Counted from the first letter of the stretch, positions 52,846-62,644 are shown. The stretch is DNA of 64,000 nucleotides from Nitrospira sp. (GCA_029194535.1 JARFXR010000001.1:310001-374000), one strand, 5' to 3'. The notes: generated by a model not told the origin, from the letters alone. Translations and numbers: made by a program.

Positions 52846-53901
52846 ATGAAACTGGTCCAGAAGCGTTCGAAGAAAATCGGACTTCCTCCGGGAACCATCG
52901 TTCACATCGGCGAGAAGAAGTCCGAGACCGTGACTATCACGGCCTTTCACTATGCGGGCGGGTACTGTGAAGAACGACAGGTTGAAGACGCGACCACTCT
53001 CGCGCCGCCGACCGACGAATCGGTGGTGTGGATCAACGTCAGCGGGGTACATCGGATGGACGTGCTGGAAACGTTCGGCAGGCAGTTCGGTCTCCATGCG
53101 CTCTTGCTGGAAGATATTGCCAACACCGATCAGCGTCCCAAGCTGGACGACTACGAGACATACTTTTTTCTCGTGACGAAGATGTTGACGCTCACGGAAC
53201 GCCAGGATGTGCAGGTCGAGCAGGTCAGCCTGGTCCTGGGGCGGAACTTCGTGCTGTCGTTTCAGGAAAACGGAACCGATGTATTCCAGCCCGTACGCGA
53301 GAGGCTGCGCGGTGGAAAAGGCCGCTTACGACAGGCCGGCGCGGACTCTCTCTGTCATGCGCTGATCGACGCGATCGTGGACCAGTACTTTGCTGTGTTG
53401 GAGGTGGTCGGCGAAAAGATCGAGTCCTTGCAGCAAATGGTGGTGGCCGATCCGCGACCGGAGACGCTCCGTGACATTCACGCGCTCAAGCGTCAATTGC
53501 TTCTTCTGCGCCGAGCCGTCTGGCCGTTGCGGGACGTGATGAATAACCTGTCGCGGTCGGATTGCCCCTTCCTCCAGCAACCGACCAAGGTGTTCTTCCG
53601 CGACGTGTACGATCACGTGGTGCAGATCGTGGATACGATCGAAACCTTGCGCGAAATGGTCTCGGCCAGTCTCGACATCTATCTGTCCAGCGTCAGTTAC
53701 CGGCTGAACAGCGTCATGCGGATGTTAACCGTGATCACGACGATTTTCATGCCGCTGAGCTTCATCGCGAGCATCTATGGTATGAATTTCGAGCACATGC
53801 CCGAGCTTCAGGCGCAATGGGGCTATCCGCTTGTCTTGGGAGTCATGGCCGCGGTCGGGATTTCGATGCTCGTGCTGTTCAGGAAGAAAGGGTGGCTCTA
53901 G
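52846..53901 (+). CDS. corA: CorA-type magnesium/cobalt transporter
   Basis: A 351-residue CorA: a large cytoplasmic domain, a long helix, then two C-terminal spans (TVITTIFMPLSFIASI and PLVLGVMAAVGISMLVLF). The selectivity motif YGMN is present in IYGMNFEHMPEL. It forms a pentameric Mg2+/Co2+ channel. The ATG at 52846 follows AGGT; the frame is open further upstream without support. No regulatory element is evident. Confidence 0.93.
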   Translation: MKLVQKRSKKIGLPPGTIVHIGEKKSETVTITAFHYAGGYCEERQVEDATTLAPPTDESVVWINVSGVHRMDVLETFGRQFGLHALLLEDIANTDQRPKLDDYETYFFLVTKMLTLTERQDVQVEQVSLVLGRNFVLSFQENGTDVFQPVRERLRGGKGRLRQAGADSLCHALIDAIVDQYFAVLEVVGEKIESLQQMVVADPRPETLRDIHALKRQLLLLRRAVWPLRDVMNNLSRSDCPFLQQPTKVFFRDVYDHVVQIVDTIETLREMVSASLDIYLSSVSYRLNSVMRMLTVITTIFMPLSFIASIYGMNFEHMPELQAQWGYPLVLGVMAAVGISMLVLFRKKGWL

Positions 53902-53907
53902 CGGACG

Positions 53908-54267
53908 CTATTCCTGGACCTCGACGCGATCCACAAAGTACGGCGTGTCGCCGAAACAGGTGGTGGGAAGATAGCGATATTCCTTGTAGTGCAACACGAT
54001 GCGCTTTCCCATCAACTGCGCCAATTGCGCCGCCACCGCCTCATCCCACACGGTGAATTCCCAGAGGACAGGGGCGATGCCCGGCACGGTCGTCATGGCC
54101 AGCTCGCCTTCCGTGGTCTTGCAGACCCAGCCCTTGGTCGACAGTTTTTGGATGTAGCCGGCTCGACTGCCGTCCGAATAGCTGTAGTTCAGGGCAACCA
54201 GCATATAGGCTGCGCCTACAAAGAACAGCAAGGTAAACCACAATCCCGGTCGCCAGAGCCACCTCAC
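53908..54267 (-). CDS. Hypothetical single-span membrane protein
   Basis: A 119-residue protein with one N-terminal span (WFTLLFFVGAAYMLVALNYS) and a small extracytoplasmic domain containing GWVCKTTEGELAM, FTVWDEAVAAQLAQLMGKRI and PTTCFGDTPYFVDRV. Two cysteines could form a disulfide. It lies 15 bp downstream of leuD in the same direction, so it is likely transcribed with leuCD, although no leucine role follows. Confidence 0.7.
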   Translation of the reverse strand: MRWLWRPGLWFTLLFFVGAAYMLVALNYSYSDGSRAGYIQKLSTKGWVCKTTEGELAMTTVPGIAPVLWEFTVWDEAVAAQLAQLMGKRIVLHYKEYRYLPTTCFGDTPYFVDRVEVQE

Positions 54268-54282
54268 GGAAAACCTCCTCGG

Positions 54283-54906
54283 CTAGGACAGCAGATCGAG
54301 AAAAAGCCAGGGTGCTTCGGTCTTCCGCTTGGCTTCATACGCGGAGATTGCCGCTGCGTGTTGCAGTGTGAGACCGATGGCGTCAAGACCCCGATACAGA
54401 CAATCTTTTCTGAACGGATCGATCTCGAATCGATAGGAAGCTCCGGTGGGGGGGGTGACGGTTTGGCGACCAAGATCTACGGCGAGCCTGTATCCTTCCG
54501 TGGCCAAGGCGTCCTTCATGATGGATTGGACCTCGTCGGAGGTCAGGACGACCGGCAGAATGCCGTTTTGAAAGCAGTTGTTGTAGAAGATGTCGGCGAA
54601 GCTGGAGGCGATCACGCAACGAAAACCCTGGTCCAGCAGAGCCCAGGGCGCATGTTCCCGCGATGACCCGCAACCGAAATTATCGCGCGTCAGCAGGATC
54701 GTCGCATCCTGATAGCGGCGCTGATTGAGAAAGAAACCAGGGTCCGGCGATCCGTCCTTCCGTTTTCGCCAATCGTAGAAAAGGCCCTCGCGGAGGCCGG
54801 TCCGCTTGATGGTCTTCAGAAATTGCTTCGGAATGATCTGATCGGTGTCGACGTTCACACGATCGAGCGGGGCCACGATTCCGGTCATCTGGGTGAATGC
54901 TTGCAT
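54283..54906 (-). CDS. leuD: 3-isopropylmalate dehydratase small subunit
   Basis: A 207-residue Leu[21 protein letters not shown] and [20 protein letters not shown] are diagnostic. With LeuC it isomerises 2-isopropylmalate to 3-isopropylmalate in leucine synthesis. The ATG at 54906 is the family start; the open frame extends further over the leuC end but is not used. It follows leuC after ten bases. Confidence 0.95.
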   Translation of the reverse strand: MQAFTQMTGIVAPLDRVNVDTDQIIPKQFLKTIKRTGLREGLFYDWRKRKDGSPDPGFFLNQRRYQDATILLTRDNFGCGSSREHAPWALLDQGFRCVIASSFADIFYNNCFQNGILPVVLTSDEVQSIMKDALATEGYRLAVDLGRQTVTPPTGASYRFEIDPFRKDCLYRGLDAIGLTLQHAAAISAYEAKRKTEAPWLFLDLLS

Positions 54907-54916
54907 GAGTCCCTGC

Positions 54917-56320
54917 CTATGTCCAGTGTCGAATATCGACAAAATGCCCTTCGACCGCGGCGGCCACCGCCATGGCGGGTGACACCAGATGGGTTCGGCC
55001 TCCCGCGCCCTGACGCCCCTCAAAGTTTCGGTTGCTCGTCGAGGCGCAACGTTCACCCGGTTGAAGGATGTCGGCATTCATCGCCAGGCACATGCTGCAG
55101 CCGGCTTCGCGCCACTCGAATCCCGCCTCCAGAAAGACTTTGTCGAGCCCTTCTTCCTCGGCCTGTTGCTTGACCAATCCGGAGCCGGGAACGACCATGG
55201 CGTGCACGGTCTTGGCGACTCGTTTCCCCTTAGCGAGTCCTGCGGCGAGGCGAAGATCCTCGATGCGCGAATTGGTGCAGGATCCGATGAACACCCTGTC
55301 GATCGTAATCTCGGTGATCGGCATGTTTGCCGTCAAGCCCATGTACTCGAGCGCGCGCTCCACCGCCTGCCGGGCTTTGTCGTCGGCCAGGCTCCGGGGA
55401 TCCGGAACGCGGCCGTCCACGCCGGTCACCATGCCGGGGCTCGTTCCCCAACTGACTTGCGGCGGGATGGTTTCGGCTTGCAACGCGACCGTCGCATCGT
55501 ATCGGGCGCCGGGATCGGTCCCGAGCCGCTGCCAGGTCTCAACCGCCTGTTCAAAGAGGTTTCCTTGCGGCGCGAGCGGCCGTCCTTTGAGATACGCGAA
55601 GGTTTTGTCGTCGGGAGCGACCAAGCCGGCCCGCGCACCGCCCTCGATCGACATGTTGCAGAGCGTCATCCGGCCTTCGATGCTGAGGCCGTTGATCGTC
55701 GAGCCGGTGTATTCCACCACATAGCCTGTGCCGCCGGCCGTCCCGATCTTCCCGATGATCGCCAGGATGACGTCTTTGGCCGAACAGCGGGGAGACAGCA
55801 GGCCGTCGACTCGGATTTCCATAGTCTTGGGCCGTTTCTGCACGAGGCATTGCGTCGCAAGGACGTGCTCGACCTCGCTCGTGCCGATGCCGAAGGCCAG
55901 TGCGCCGAACGCGCCGTGGGTCGAAGTATGCGAATCGCCGCACACGATCGTCGTGCCTGGTAAAGTGAATCCCTGTTCAGGGCCGATGACGTGGACGATT
56001 CCTTGCCGTGGGTCATCCATGCCGAACAGCGTGATGCCGAACTCGCGGCAGTTGTCCTCGAGCGTCCGGATCTGCTTGGCGCTGATCGGATCGGCGATCC
56101 CCAGGCGACGGTCCGACGTCGGCACATTGTGGTCCGGCACCGCCAGCGTGGCGCCGGGTCGCCGAGGCCGACGGCCGGCGAGCTTCAGTCCCTCGAATGC
56201 TTGGGGTGAGGTCACTTCATGGACCAATTGGCGATCGATGTAGAGTAGGGTTGTGCCGTCGGGCTCCTGCCGCACGACATGGGAGTCCCAGATCTTGTCA
56301 AATAGGGTCCGGTTGGACAT
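54917..56320 (-). CDS. leuC: 3-isopropylmalate dehydratase large subunit
   Basis: A 467-residue LeuC, aconitase family. The [4Fe-4S] ligands lie in [15 protein letters not shown] and [31 protein letters not shown] is the canonical start and [20 protein letters not shown] the substrate-binding loop. First gene of a leuC-leuD-hypothetical unit. No leuB or leuA is in the window and no leader peptide was found. Confidence 0.97.
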   Translation of the reverse strand: MSNRTLFDKIWDSHVVRQEPDGTTLLYIDRQLVHEVTSPQAFEGLKLAGRRPRRPGATLAVPDHNVPTSDRRLGIADPISAKQIRTLEDNCREFGITLFGMDDPRQGIVHVIGPEQGFTLPGTTIVCGDSHTSTHGAFGALAFGIGTSEVEHVLATQCLVQKRPKTMEIRVDGLLSPRCSAKDVILAIIGKIGTAGGTGYVVEYTGSTINGLSIEGRMTLCNMSIEGGARAGLVAPDDKTFAYLKGRPLAPQGNLFEQAVETWQRLGTDPGARYDATVALQAETIPPQVSWGTSPGMVTGVDGRVPDPRSLADDKARQAVERALEYMGLTANMPITEITIDRVFIGSCTNSRIEDLRLAAGLAKGKRVAKTVHAMVVPGSGLVKQQAEEEGLDKVFLEAGFEWREAGCSMCLAMNADILQPGERCASTSNRNFEGRQGAGGRTHLVSPAMAVAAAVEGHFVDIRHWT

Positions 56321-56451
56321 GCACGTTCCTCCGTTACACTGAGTCGAGGGGAGCCCATTATACAGAGGTCGACCTAGGAATTGACAAGGGTGCTTCGTTC
56401 CTGCTTGTGTCGGGCCGGATGGGCGTGGTATCCCGCCCTGCTTGGTGGAGC

Positions 56452-56931
56452 ATGAATGAAGCGGCGGAGTCTGCAGACTGGATGGGGCCTTCGACGGTGC
56501 AATGGTGTCGGTGGCTGCTGGACAGCTATCGGCATTGGATAGGTCGGGACCTCATCGAACGGACCGGGTCGCCGGCGATCCAAGCACGCATACTGTTCGA
56601 TGCGCCTTTCGTGGTGGTATCCCATGGAGTTGAAGCGGACCCGATTCTGAACTACGGCAATCGTCGCGCCCTGGATTTGTGGGAGTCGACCTGGGAGCAG
56701 TTGGTCAGGACCCCGTCCCGCCTGACTGCCGAGCCGGTTCATCAGGCCGAACGGAAGCGGATGTTGGAAGCCGCGCGATCGCGCGGCTTTTTCAGCGGCT
56801 ATCGAGGAGTGCGCATCTCCATGACCGGTCGCCGGTTCCGTGTCGAGGATGCGTGTGTGTGGACGATCATGGATGTACAGGGAGCCAGGGTAGGTCAAGC
56901 GGCCAGCTTCTCACAATGGACCATGCTCTAG
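56452..56931 (+). CDS. MEKHLA-domain protein
   Basis: A 159-residue MEKHLA-domain (PAS-related) protein: [40 protein letters not shown], then [20 protein letters not shown] and [26 protein letters not shown] domains may sense light, redox or small ligands. Both ATG 56452 and 56456 exist; the N-terminus is not certain. Its stop codon TAG lies in the CTAG that opens the repeat at 56928. Confidence 0.82.
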   Translation: MNEAAESADWMGPSTVQWCRWLLDSYRHWIGRDLIERTGSPAIQARILFDAPFVVVSHGVEADPILNYGNRRALDLWESTWEQLVRTPSRLTAEPVHQAERKRMLEAARSRGFFSGYRGVRISMTGRRFRVEDACVWTIMDVQGARVGQAASFSQWTML

Positions 56932-57135
56932 CAGGCTGCGGGAAAACCATTTTCGACCCCTGAAGTCGTCACGGACATCAAGGTCTCAGACGACAACGGA
57001 CAGCTATGCAGGATGCTCAAAAAGGCCGTCCAGCAAGGTCGCAGTGAGTGAAGGGGCGAGGCGGACTCAGATCTGTACGTAGAGCCTCTGAGCGATGTGA
57101 GAATGCCTCTGGCGGACTTTTTCAGCATCCCGCTA
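56928..57135. mobile_element. CTAG-ended miniature inverted-repeat element
   Basis: A 208-bp segment opening CTAGCAGGCTGCGGGAAAA and closing, on the other strand, with CTAGCGGGATGCTGAAAAAG. An inner GCAGGATGCTCAAAAAGG (57007-57024) gives a second inverted copy facing the right end, so two units may be nested. The interior (AGCAAGGTCGCAGTGAGTGA, then GTACGTAGAGCCTCTGAGCG) matches 4634-4759. There is no transposase. Its two ends supply the stop codons of both flanking genes. Confidence 0.65.
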
Positions 57136-57334
57136 GAAACTGGAAACGGGGCACTTCCTTTCCTTCGACCACGACCGTCTGCTCAAACATGGCCCGAGGT
57201 CTGATCCACAGGGCCCGCGCTCCGTACAGGGCCCGATAGACCACGAATTCCTCCTCGGTCTCCGAATGACGGGCCGTCCCGACGACCTCGTATTCGTGTC
57301 CCTTGTAGTGGCGATAGCGTCCCGGCTCAACCAT
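57122..57334 (-). CDS. DUF1653 protein
   Basis: A 70-residue protein opening MVEPGRYRHYKGHEYEVVGT and containing VVYRALYGARALWIRPRAMF and EQTVVVEGKEVPRF, typical of DUF1653, a small SH3-like domain of unknown role. The last residues AGC and the stop are encoded by the end of the miniature element, so the natural C-terminus was probably replaced by repeat sequence. Confidence 0.82.
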   Translation of the reverse strand: MVEPGRYRHYKGHEYEVVGTARHSETEEEFVVYRALYGARALWIRPRAMFEQTVVVEGKEVPRFQFLAGC

Positions 57335-57383
57335 CCTGTAGTACTATACGGCAACCGGATGAGTTATCCCAGTATGGAGCAGC

Positions 57384-58769
57384 ATGGCCAACTCGCATGA
57401 CATCGTGATCCTCGGCGGAGGGTCTGCCGGCTATGCCGCGGCCAGGACCGCGGCCGAGCTGGGCGCACAGGTGGCGATCGTCGATCGGGGCCCGCTCGGA
57501 GGGCTCTGCATCCTGCGAGGCTGCATGCCGACCAAGACGATCCTGCGCACGGCCGAGATCGCCTCACTGATGCGGAGGGCCAAAGAATTTGGTCTCTCAC
57601 CGGTCGAGGTGACCGCTGATTTGGAAAAGATCGTCGACCGCAAGGATCGATTGGTTCGGGAGTTTGCCGACTATCGCATTGAGCAGCTTAGAGACCCGCG
57701 GTTCACGCTCCACCAAGGCGCAGCCTCCTTTCTCTCTCCTCACTGCATACAGGTCGGGTCCCAGGAAGTGAACGCGAAGGCCTTCGTCATCGCCACCGGG
57801 TCGGCGGCGAACGAGGTGCCGGTGCCGGGATTGAGCGAAACGGGATATCTGACCAGCGATACCTTGCTCGATCTGAGGGACCGACCCGCGTCGATGGTGG
57901 TCTTGGGGGGTGGTCCAGTCGCCTTGGAGTTCGGCCAGTTTTTTGCCCGGATCGGGACCGCGGTGACGATCATTCAACGGAGCGGTCATCTGCTCTCGCA
58001 TCTTGATGCGGATGTTGGGGCGGCATTGGAGCAAGCCTTGCTGGAAGACGGCGTCGCGGTGTTCACCGACACGACCCTGCAACGAGTCGAGCGATCCGAG
58101 TCGAGCAAACGAGTGCATTTCCGCCACCAGGGCCGCGAGGCCCATGCCGACGGAGCGCTCATTCTACAAGCGTTGGGACGGCGACCGCACGTCGACGGGT
58201 TGAGGCTGGACAAGGCCGGGGTCACGGTGATCGACGGTCGAGTGGCGGTGGATGAAACCATGCGGACGTCCCAGCCGCACATTTTTGCCGCCGGCGACGT
58301 GACCAACCTGTATGACATTGTGCACATCGCGGTGCAGCAAGGGGAGTTGGCCGGCTTCAATGCGTTCCAACCGGAGGGACCGCTGCGATCGTTCGATGGC
58401 CGCCTGGTGACGGAGGTCATTTTCACGGATCCACAGGTTGCGACGGTGGGATTGAGCGAAATGGCGTGCCGCGCGGGAGGGATTCCGCATCTCGCAGCCT
58501 CCTATCCATTTGCCGATCACGGGAAGGCCATGTGTCGCGGCGATCGTCACGGATTCGTCAAGCTGGTGGCGTCCCCGGCCGGCGGGACACTGCTCGGGGC
58601 CCAGATCGTCGGACCGGAAGCCGGAGAGCTCATCCACGAGCTCATTGCCGTCATGTACTATCACGGCACTGTTGCCGACTTGCTCCGTATGCCGCATTAC
58701 CACCCGACCCTGGCCGAAATCATCACGTATCCGGCCGAGTCGCTTGCCGAGCGGATAGGGCTGCTATGA
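57384..58769 (+). CDS. FAD-dependent pyridine nucleotide-disulfide oxidoreductase
   Basis: A 461-residue class I flavin disulfide reductase. The FAD motif is IVILGGGSAGYAAARTAAEL, the redox cysteines are in GGLCILRGCMPTK (CxxxxC), and NAD binding is MVVLGGGPVALEFGQFFARI. The C-terminal MPHYHPTLAEIITYP holds the His-Glu pair expected in lipoamide dehydrogenase or mercuric reductase-type enzymes. Without 2-oxo acid dehydrogenase genes nearby the substrate is unclear. The next gene overlaps by four bases. Confidence 0.88.
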   Translation: MANSHDIVILGGGSAGYAAARTAAELGAQVAIVDRGPLGGLCILRGCMPTKTILRTAEIASLMRRAKEFGLSPVEVTADLEKIVDRKDRLVREFADYRIEQLRDPRFTLHQGAASFLSPHCIQVGSQEVNAKAFVIATGSAANEVPVPGLSETGYLTSDTLLDLRDRPASMVVLGGGPVALEFGQFFARIGTAVTIIQRSGHLLSHLDADVGAALEQALLEDGVAVFTDTTLQRVERSESSKRVHFRHQGREAHADGALILQALGRRPHVDGLRLDKAGVTVIDGRVAVDETMRTSQPHIFAAGDVTNLYDIVHIAVQQGELAGFNAFQPEGPLRSFDGRLVTEVIFTDPQVATVGLSEMACRAGGIPHLAASYPFADHGKAMCRGDRHGFVKLVASPAGGTLLGAQIVGPEAGELIHELIAVMYYHGTVADLLRMPHYHPTLAEIITYPAESLAERIGLL

Positions 58770-59443
58770 GTATGAGACTGATGCTCTTGGTCTCGTTCCT
58801 CATGTGGTGGCCAACGGCGTGCCAGCAGACCACGTGGGAAGCTGCCATGGCCTCCGGGCAACAGGCTGTTCAGCAAGGAAATTATGCGGAGGCGGAGCGT
58901 CTCTTCCTCGTGGCGGTGCGCAAGGCGGAAGAGTTCGGCTTGCACGATCGTCGGGTCGCCATCAGTCTGTCGCAGCTGGCCCAGGTCTATGCCGGGCAGG
59001 GCAAACACGTCGAGGCCGAGCCGCTCTATCTGCAGGCGCTCAAGATTTATCAGGAGGTGCACGGCGAGGACCACCCTGATGTGGCGGCCACCTTGAACAA
59101 TCTTGGAGTGCTCCATCGTATGTACGGGCAATATGCCGAGGCCGATCCTTTGCTGACCCGAGCGCTGCTCATTAAAGAGCGGCTTCTGGGAGCGGAGCAT
59201 CCGGATGTCGCGCTCAGCGTGGCGAATCTGGCCCAGCTGCGGGTTTCTCAGGGCCAGCCTGAACGGGCTGAGCCTTTATATCGCAGGGCATTGAGCATAC
59301 GCGAAAAAGCGTTGGGCCCGTTCCACCCGGAGGTCGCCCGGACCTTGGAGGATCTGGCCAATGTCTTGAGGAAATTAGGCCGGCGGGAGGAGGCCGTCTC
59401 CCTGGAGGTGCGGGCCCGCGAGCTCCGAGCTGCACGGAGTTGA
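58766..59443 (+). CDS. TPR lipoprotein, kinesin-light-chain type
   Basis: A 225-residue lipoprotein (signal ending near MWWPTAC) followed by four to five 42-residue kinesin-light-chain-like TPRs: AEPLYLQALKIYQEVHGEDH, ADPLLTRALLIKERLLGAEH and AEPLYRRALSIREKALGPFH. The start lies in an ATGA overlap with the reductase. It is likely a membrane-anchored scaffold in the periplasm; partner unknown. Confidence 0.83.
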   Translation: MSMRLMLLVSFLMWWPTACQQTTWEAAMASGQQAVQQGNYAEAERLFLVAVRKAEEFGLHDRRVAISLSQLAQVYAGQGKHVEAEPLYLQALKIYQEVHGEDHPDVAATLNNLGVLHRMYGQYAEADPLLTRALLIKERLLGAEHPDVALSVANLAQLRVSQGQPERAEPLYRRALSIREKALGPFHPEVARTLEDLANVLRKLGRREEAVSLEVRARELRAARS

Positions 59444-59476
59444 ACCGGGGCCTCTTTCCAGTGTAGCGTACAGAGC

Positions 59477-59716
59477 ATGGATTCCCCACCTCCTGTCCGC
59501 GTGAATTGGCGAGTGAACGCCATGACGGCTAGGTTCGTCGGCGTCGTAGCCATCGCGCTGGGGTTCGTCATGGGGATCTACGGGCTGGATGAACAGGGAT
59601 CCCGATGGCTCCAGACGGCGCTGGGCCTCTTGGTCACGGGCATGTTGGCTCAGGGTTATGCGCTGTATTGTTCGATCAAGCGGATGCAGGAGCTTCACGA
59701 CCGGCCGAAACCATGA
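59477..59716 (+). CDS. Small two-span membrane protein
   Basis: A 79-residue protein with two predicted spans (FVGVVAIALGFVMGIYGL and ALGLLVTGMLAQGYALYC) and a basic C-terminus (IKRMQELHDRPKP). No family recognised. It overlaps the next lipoprotein gene by four bases (ATGA at 59713-59716), which supports it being translated. Confidence 0.7.
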   Translation: MDSPPPVRVNWRVNAMTARFVGVVAIALGFVMGIYGLDEQGSRWLQTALGLLVTGMLAQGYALYCSIKRMQELHDRPKP

Positions 59717-60138
59717 TGCGCCCTCACCGCGTTCGTCGCGTGCTTCTCCTCTTCGTGAGCGCACTGGTTGTGGCCGCCTGCGGCGGCCCCTGGCGCGACG
59801 GGTATTTCAACAAGGGTGTGAATCGACTCACGCAGGACGAGGTAACCGAGAAACTGGGCCCGCCTCATACCGCAAAAACGCCCGCACTCGGTGGAGATAG
59901 TATCTGGACGTATCGGGTGCCCCTTGCCGAGCGAGAACTGAGCCCTTTGCATTTTTCGGGGTTGGCCAACGCCACTAAACAGGCCACGTCGCTGCTGGGG
60001 AAACCAGGTGAGGGTCCCAAGGAAGTGCTCTACTGCTATCGATACACCTTGACGTTCAATGAACAGAAGGTGCTCAAGCAATGGAAGCGAGAGGAATGTG
60101 TGCCGGGTACCCGCGAAGCCCTACTGCAGAGCGAATAG
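59713..60138 (+). CDS. Lipoprotein, SmpA/OmlA-like hint, unknown function
   Basis: A 141-residue lipoprotein with lipobox VVAAC. The segment NRLTQDEVTEKLGPPHTAKT resembles the first helix-turn of BamE/SmpA-type folds, where a TxxxVxxxLGxP pattern is typical, and WTYRVP follows as a beta strand. A role in the envelope is plausible, but the resemblance is short. It ends 110 bp before the MscS-like gene. Confidence 0.68.
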   Translation: MMRPHRVRRVLLLFVSALVVAACGGPWRDGYFNKGVNRLTQDEVTEKLGPPHTAKTPALGGDSIWTYRVPLAERELSPLHFSGLANATKQATSLLGKPGEGPKEVLYCYRYTLTFNEQKVLKQWKREECVPGTREALLQSE

Positions 60139-60248
60139 ATCTCTTCTTGCCCCATATCGAGAGTCCCTTGAGCCGGTCCCGCCCGGAGTGACTCCGACGC
60201 GGATTCTGACGACGCCGTCCTCGAACCGGCCGTCCACCGTGGAGTGTT

Positions 60249-61094
60249 GTGAACCAATTCGAATGGATCCGCTTCGATAGCTCGGTGAGCTGGGATGGGC
60301 TCAAGTCGCTGATTCTGCTGGTGTCGCTCCTGATCATTCGCGCCCTGGTCGTGCGAGGAATCTCGCACAACACCGGGTTGTCGATGGAAGCGAAGCGGCG
60401 CTGGGTTGTGACGACCAGAAACTCGATTCTCTTCGCGTTTCTGATCGGCCTGGTGGTGATCTGGGCGCACGAGCTCCAGGCCTTCGCCGTCTCCCTCGTC
60501 GCGTTGGCCGCCGCACTCGTCCTGGCGACCAAGGAACTCTTGCTCTGCTGGAGTGGGTCGGCGCTGCGGGTCGGCGGCAAGGTCTACTCAGTCGGCGACC
60601 GCATCCAGATCGCCGGACATCGAGGGGTGGTATTGGACCATGATATTTTTACGACCAAGCTCCTGGAGATCGGTCCCGGCCAGGCGTCCCATCTCTATAC
60701 CGGTCGTGTGACGGTGTTTCCCAATAGCCTCCTTTTCACCAACGCTCTGGTCAAAGAAAATCCGGGCCAGGAGTACGGGCTCTATACGCTGACGGTGCCT
60801 CTTCATCCGGACGAGCACTGGCAGGAGAGGGAAAAGCGCTTGCTCGAGGCAGCCAAGGCGGAATGCGCGCCCTTCATGGCCGAGGCGAGCCGCCAGATGA
60901 AGCTCCTGGAACAGACCAACCTGCTCGAGGCTCCCTCTCCGGAGCCTCGCATCACGATCCAGCTGGTCGAAGCGGGACGTATCCACTTGATCTTGCGGTT
61001 TCCGGCTCCGGACCGCGGCCGTTCGAGAATCGAGCAGGCGATTCTCCGCCGATTTCTGGCTGCCGATCCGTCTTTCCCACCTCGCCTATCATAA
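60249..61094 (+). CDS. MscS-family mechanosensitive channel
   Basis: A 281-residue MscS-type protein. Three N-terminal spans lie near residues 18-36, 58-75 and 78-98; the third, alanine-rich span (VALAAALVLATKELLLC) lines the pore. The beta domain follows: SVGDRIQIAGHRGVVLDHDI and TGRVTVFPNSLLFTN. It opens under membrane tension to release solutes. The GTG start at 60249 precedes the conserved N-terminus. Confidence 0.87.
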   Translation: MNQFEWIRFDSSVSWDGLKSLILLVSLLIIRALVVRGISHNTGLSMEAKRRWVVTTRNSILFAFLIGLVVIWAHELQAFAVSLVALAAALVLATKELLLCWSGSALRVGGKVYSVGDRIQIAGHRGVVLDHDIFTTKLLEIGPGQASHLYTGRVTVFPNSLLFTNALVKENPGQEYGLYTLTVPLHPDEHWQEREKRLLEAAKAECAPFMAEASRQMKLLEQTNLLEAPSPEPRITIQLVEAGRIHLILRFPAPDRGRSRIEQAILRRFLAADPSFPPRLS

Positions 61095-61162
61095 GCAGCT
61101 GCTCCGCTTGTCCCCTCGGAGAGGCATCTGGTAGCATTGCGCTGCCTTCGGGATGTGACACT

Positions 61163-61939
61163 GTGAAGATCGCCACCTTCAACGTCAATTCGCTGCGCAA
61201 ACGTCTCCAGATCGTGCTCGATTGGCTGGAGCAACAGAAGCCCGATGTACTCTGCCTGCAGGAGACGAAGGTCCAAGACAGCGAATTCCCCCTGCTTGCC
61301 CTGGCGTCCTCCGGATATGAGATCACGTTTCGCGGAATGAAGTCCTACAACGGCGTCGCGATCCTGAGCCGAAAGAAACCCGACGCGGTTCGGGCGGGGT
61401 TGGACGACGGAGGAGAACCGGACGAGCCTCGGCTGCTGCATGTGGTGATTGAGGGGATTCCGATCCTCAATACCTATGTGCCGCAAGGGTTTGAAATCGA
61501 TTCGCCGAAATACGCGTACAAGCTGGCGTGGTACAGGCGACTCCGAGTCTACTTTGACAAGCATCTTTCCCCGGATACGCCGGCTATTTGGTGTGGGGAT
61601 ATGAATGTGGCGCCGAGACCCATGGACGTCCACAGTCCCGAAAAGCATCTCAAGCACGTCTGCTATCACGAGGATGCCAGGAACGCTTACCAGGCGGCTC
61701 TGGCCTGGGGATTCCAAGATGTGTTCGTGCGGCTGTATCCGGACCGCCAACAGTATACGTTTTGGGATTACCGGGCGCCGAGTTCGTTGGAAAACAATAA
61801 AGGATGGCGCATCGACCACATTCTTGCGACGGCGCCGCTGGCGGAAAAATGCATCAACGCCGACGTCGATATCGAGCCTCGTCGGGCCAAGGATCCCTCA
61901 GACCATACCTTTCTTTGGGCGGAGTTCTCGATTCCCTGA
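61163..61939 (+). CDS. xthA: Exodeoxyribonuclease III
   Basis: A 258-residue ExoIII/AP endonuclease. MKIATFNVNSLRKRLQIVLD, CLQETKVQD, SYNGVAILSRK, CGDMNVAP, GWRIDHILAT and DPSDHTFLWAEF provide the catalytic Asn, Glu, Asp-Asn and Asp-His residues of the EEP superfamily. It repairs abasic sites and trims 3' ends. The GTG at 61163 is the family start; the frame is open upstream over the mscS end. Confidence 0.95.
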   Translation: MKIATFNVNSLRKRLQIVLDWLEQQKPDVLCLQETKVQDSEFPLLALASSGYEITFRGMKSYNGVAILSRKKPDAVRAGLDDGGEPDEPRLLHVVIEGIPILNTYVPQGFEIDSPKYAYKLAWYRRLRVYFDKHLSPDTPAIWCGDMNVAPRPMDVHSPEKHLKHVCYHEDARNAYQAALAWGFQDVFVRLYPDRQQYTFWDYRAPSSLENNKGWRIDHILATAPLAEKCINADVDIEPRRAKDPSDHTFLWAEFSIP

Positions 61940-61999
61940 CCGGGGGCGAACATGTTCCCCGCCGACCGGTTCCGTCGCGTCCGAGAGGCAAAAGGGGGA

Positions 62000-62644
62000 C
62001 TACGTTTCCGAACGATGAGGGGCGGCGAAGGCGGCGAGCAACAGTTCCATCACCAGCACGCCGACGAATACGGCGCCGGCTTGGGCGGCCACCAACTGCC
62101 ACAGCGCTTTCTTCTGTCGCTCGAGCGGAGCCAGGTCGGCTTCCGGAAATTGCCTGGCAATCTTGCTTTCGAGATCATCGAAGACCGCCGAGATGGTTTT
62201 GGCCAGCGCCAATCCCTCTCCGGTCCGGACATAGGCCAGAACTTCGTCCGATTCCCCGTTGGCAATCTTCGTGGCAAGCCGCCGTTTGGTCGTGATCAGC
62301 TCATCAAGCCGTCGCTTGAGCACCTGGACGCTCCCCTGAAGCGCGGGGGTCTTGCCGGTCAGTCGTGTCAAGCGCTCCAGCGCCATCGGGATTTCTTCCT
62401 CGGCCATGACCATGGGCGCAAGGAAGTATGGTTGCCGCATTAAGACGTACCCGCGAAACCCGTTGTCGATATCCGCCGTCCAACGACGCAGGATGAGCAC
62501 CTCTTCGCGGATCGCACTGCGCTGCTGCTGCGAGACCAGGCCGTCCTGCCACTGACGGAGGAGCAACATCTGCTCGACGGAAAAAATCACGATCAGGATA
62601 ATTCCCGCACCGAGGTAGACCCACAGTTTGGATTTTTGTGCCAC
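62000..62644 (-). CDS. CHASE3-domain membrane protein lacking an output domain
   Basis: A 214-residue protein: span 1 (LWVYLGAGIILIVIFSV), a periplasmic helical CHASE3 sensor containing LRRWTADIDNGFRGYVLMRQ and PALQGSVQVLKRRLDELIT, span 2 (AGAVFVGVLVMELLLAAF), and only a few cytoplasmic residues. CHASE3 usually senses signals for histidine kinases or cyclases; here no kinase is fused. It lies downstream of nxrB on the same strand, past two hairpins. Confidence 0.82.
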   Translation of the reverse strand: MAQKSKLWVYLGAGIILIVIFSVEQMLLLRQWQDGLVSQQQRSAIREEVLILRRWTADIDNGFRGYVLMRQPYFLAPMVMAEEEIPMALERLTRLTGKTPALQGSVQVLKRRLDELITTKRRLATKIANGESDEVLAYVRTGEGLALAKTISAVFDDLESKIARQFPEADLAPLERQKKALWQLVAAQAGAVFVGVLVMELLLAAFAAPHRSET

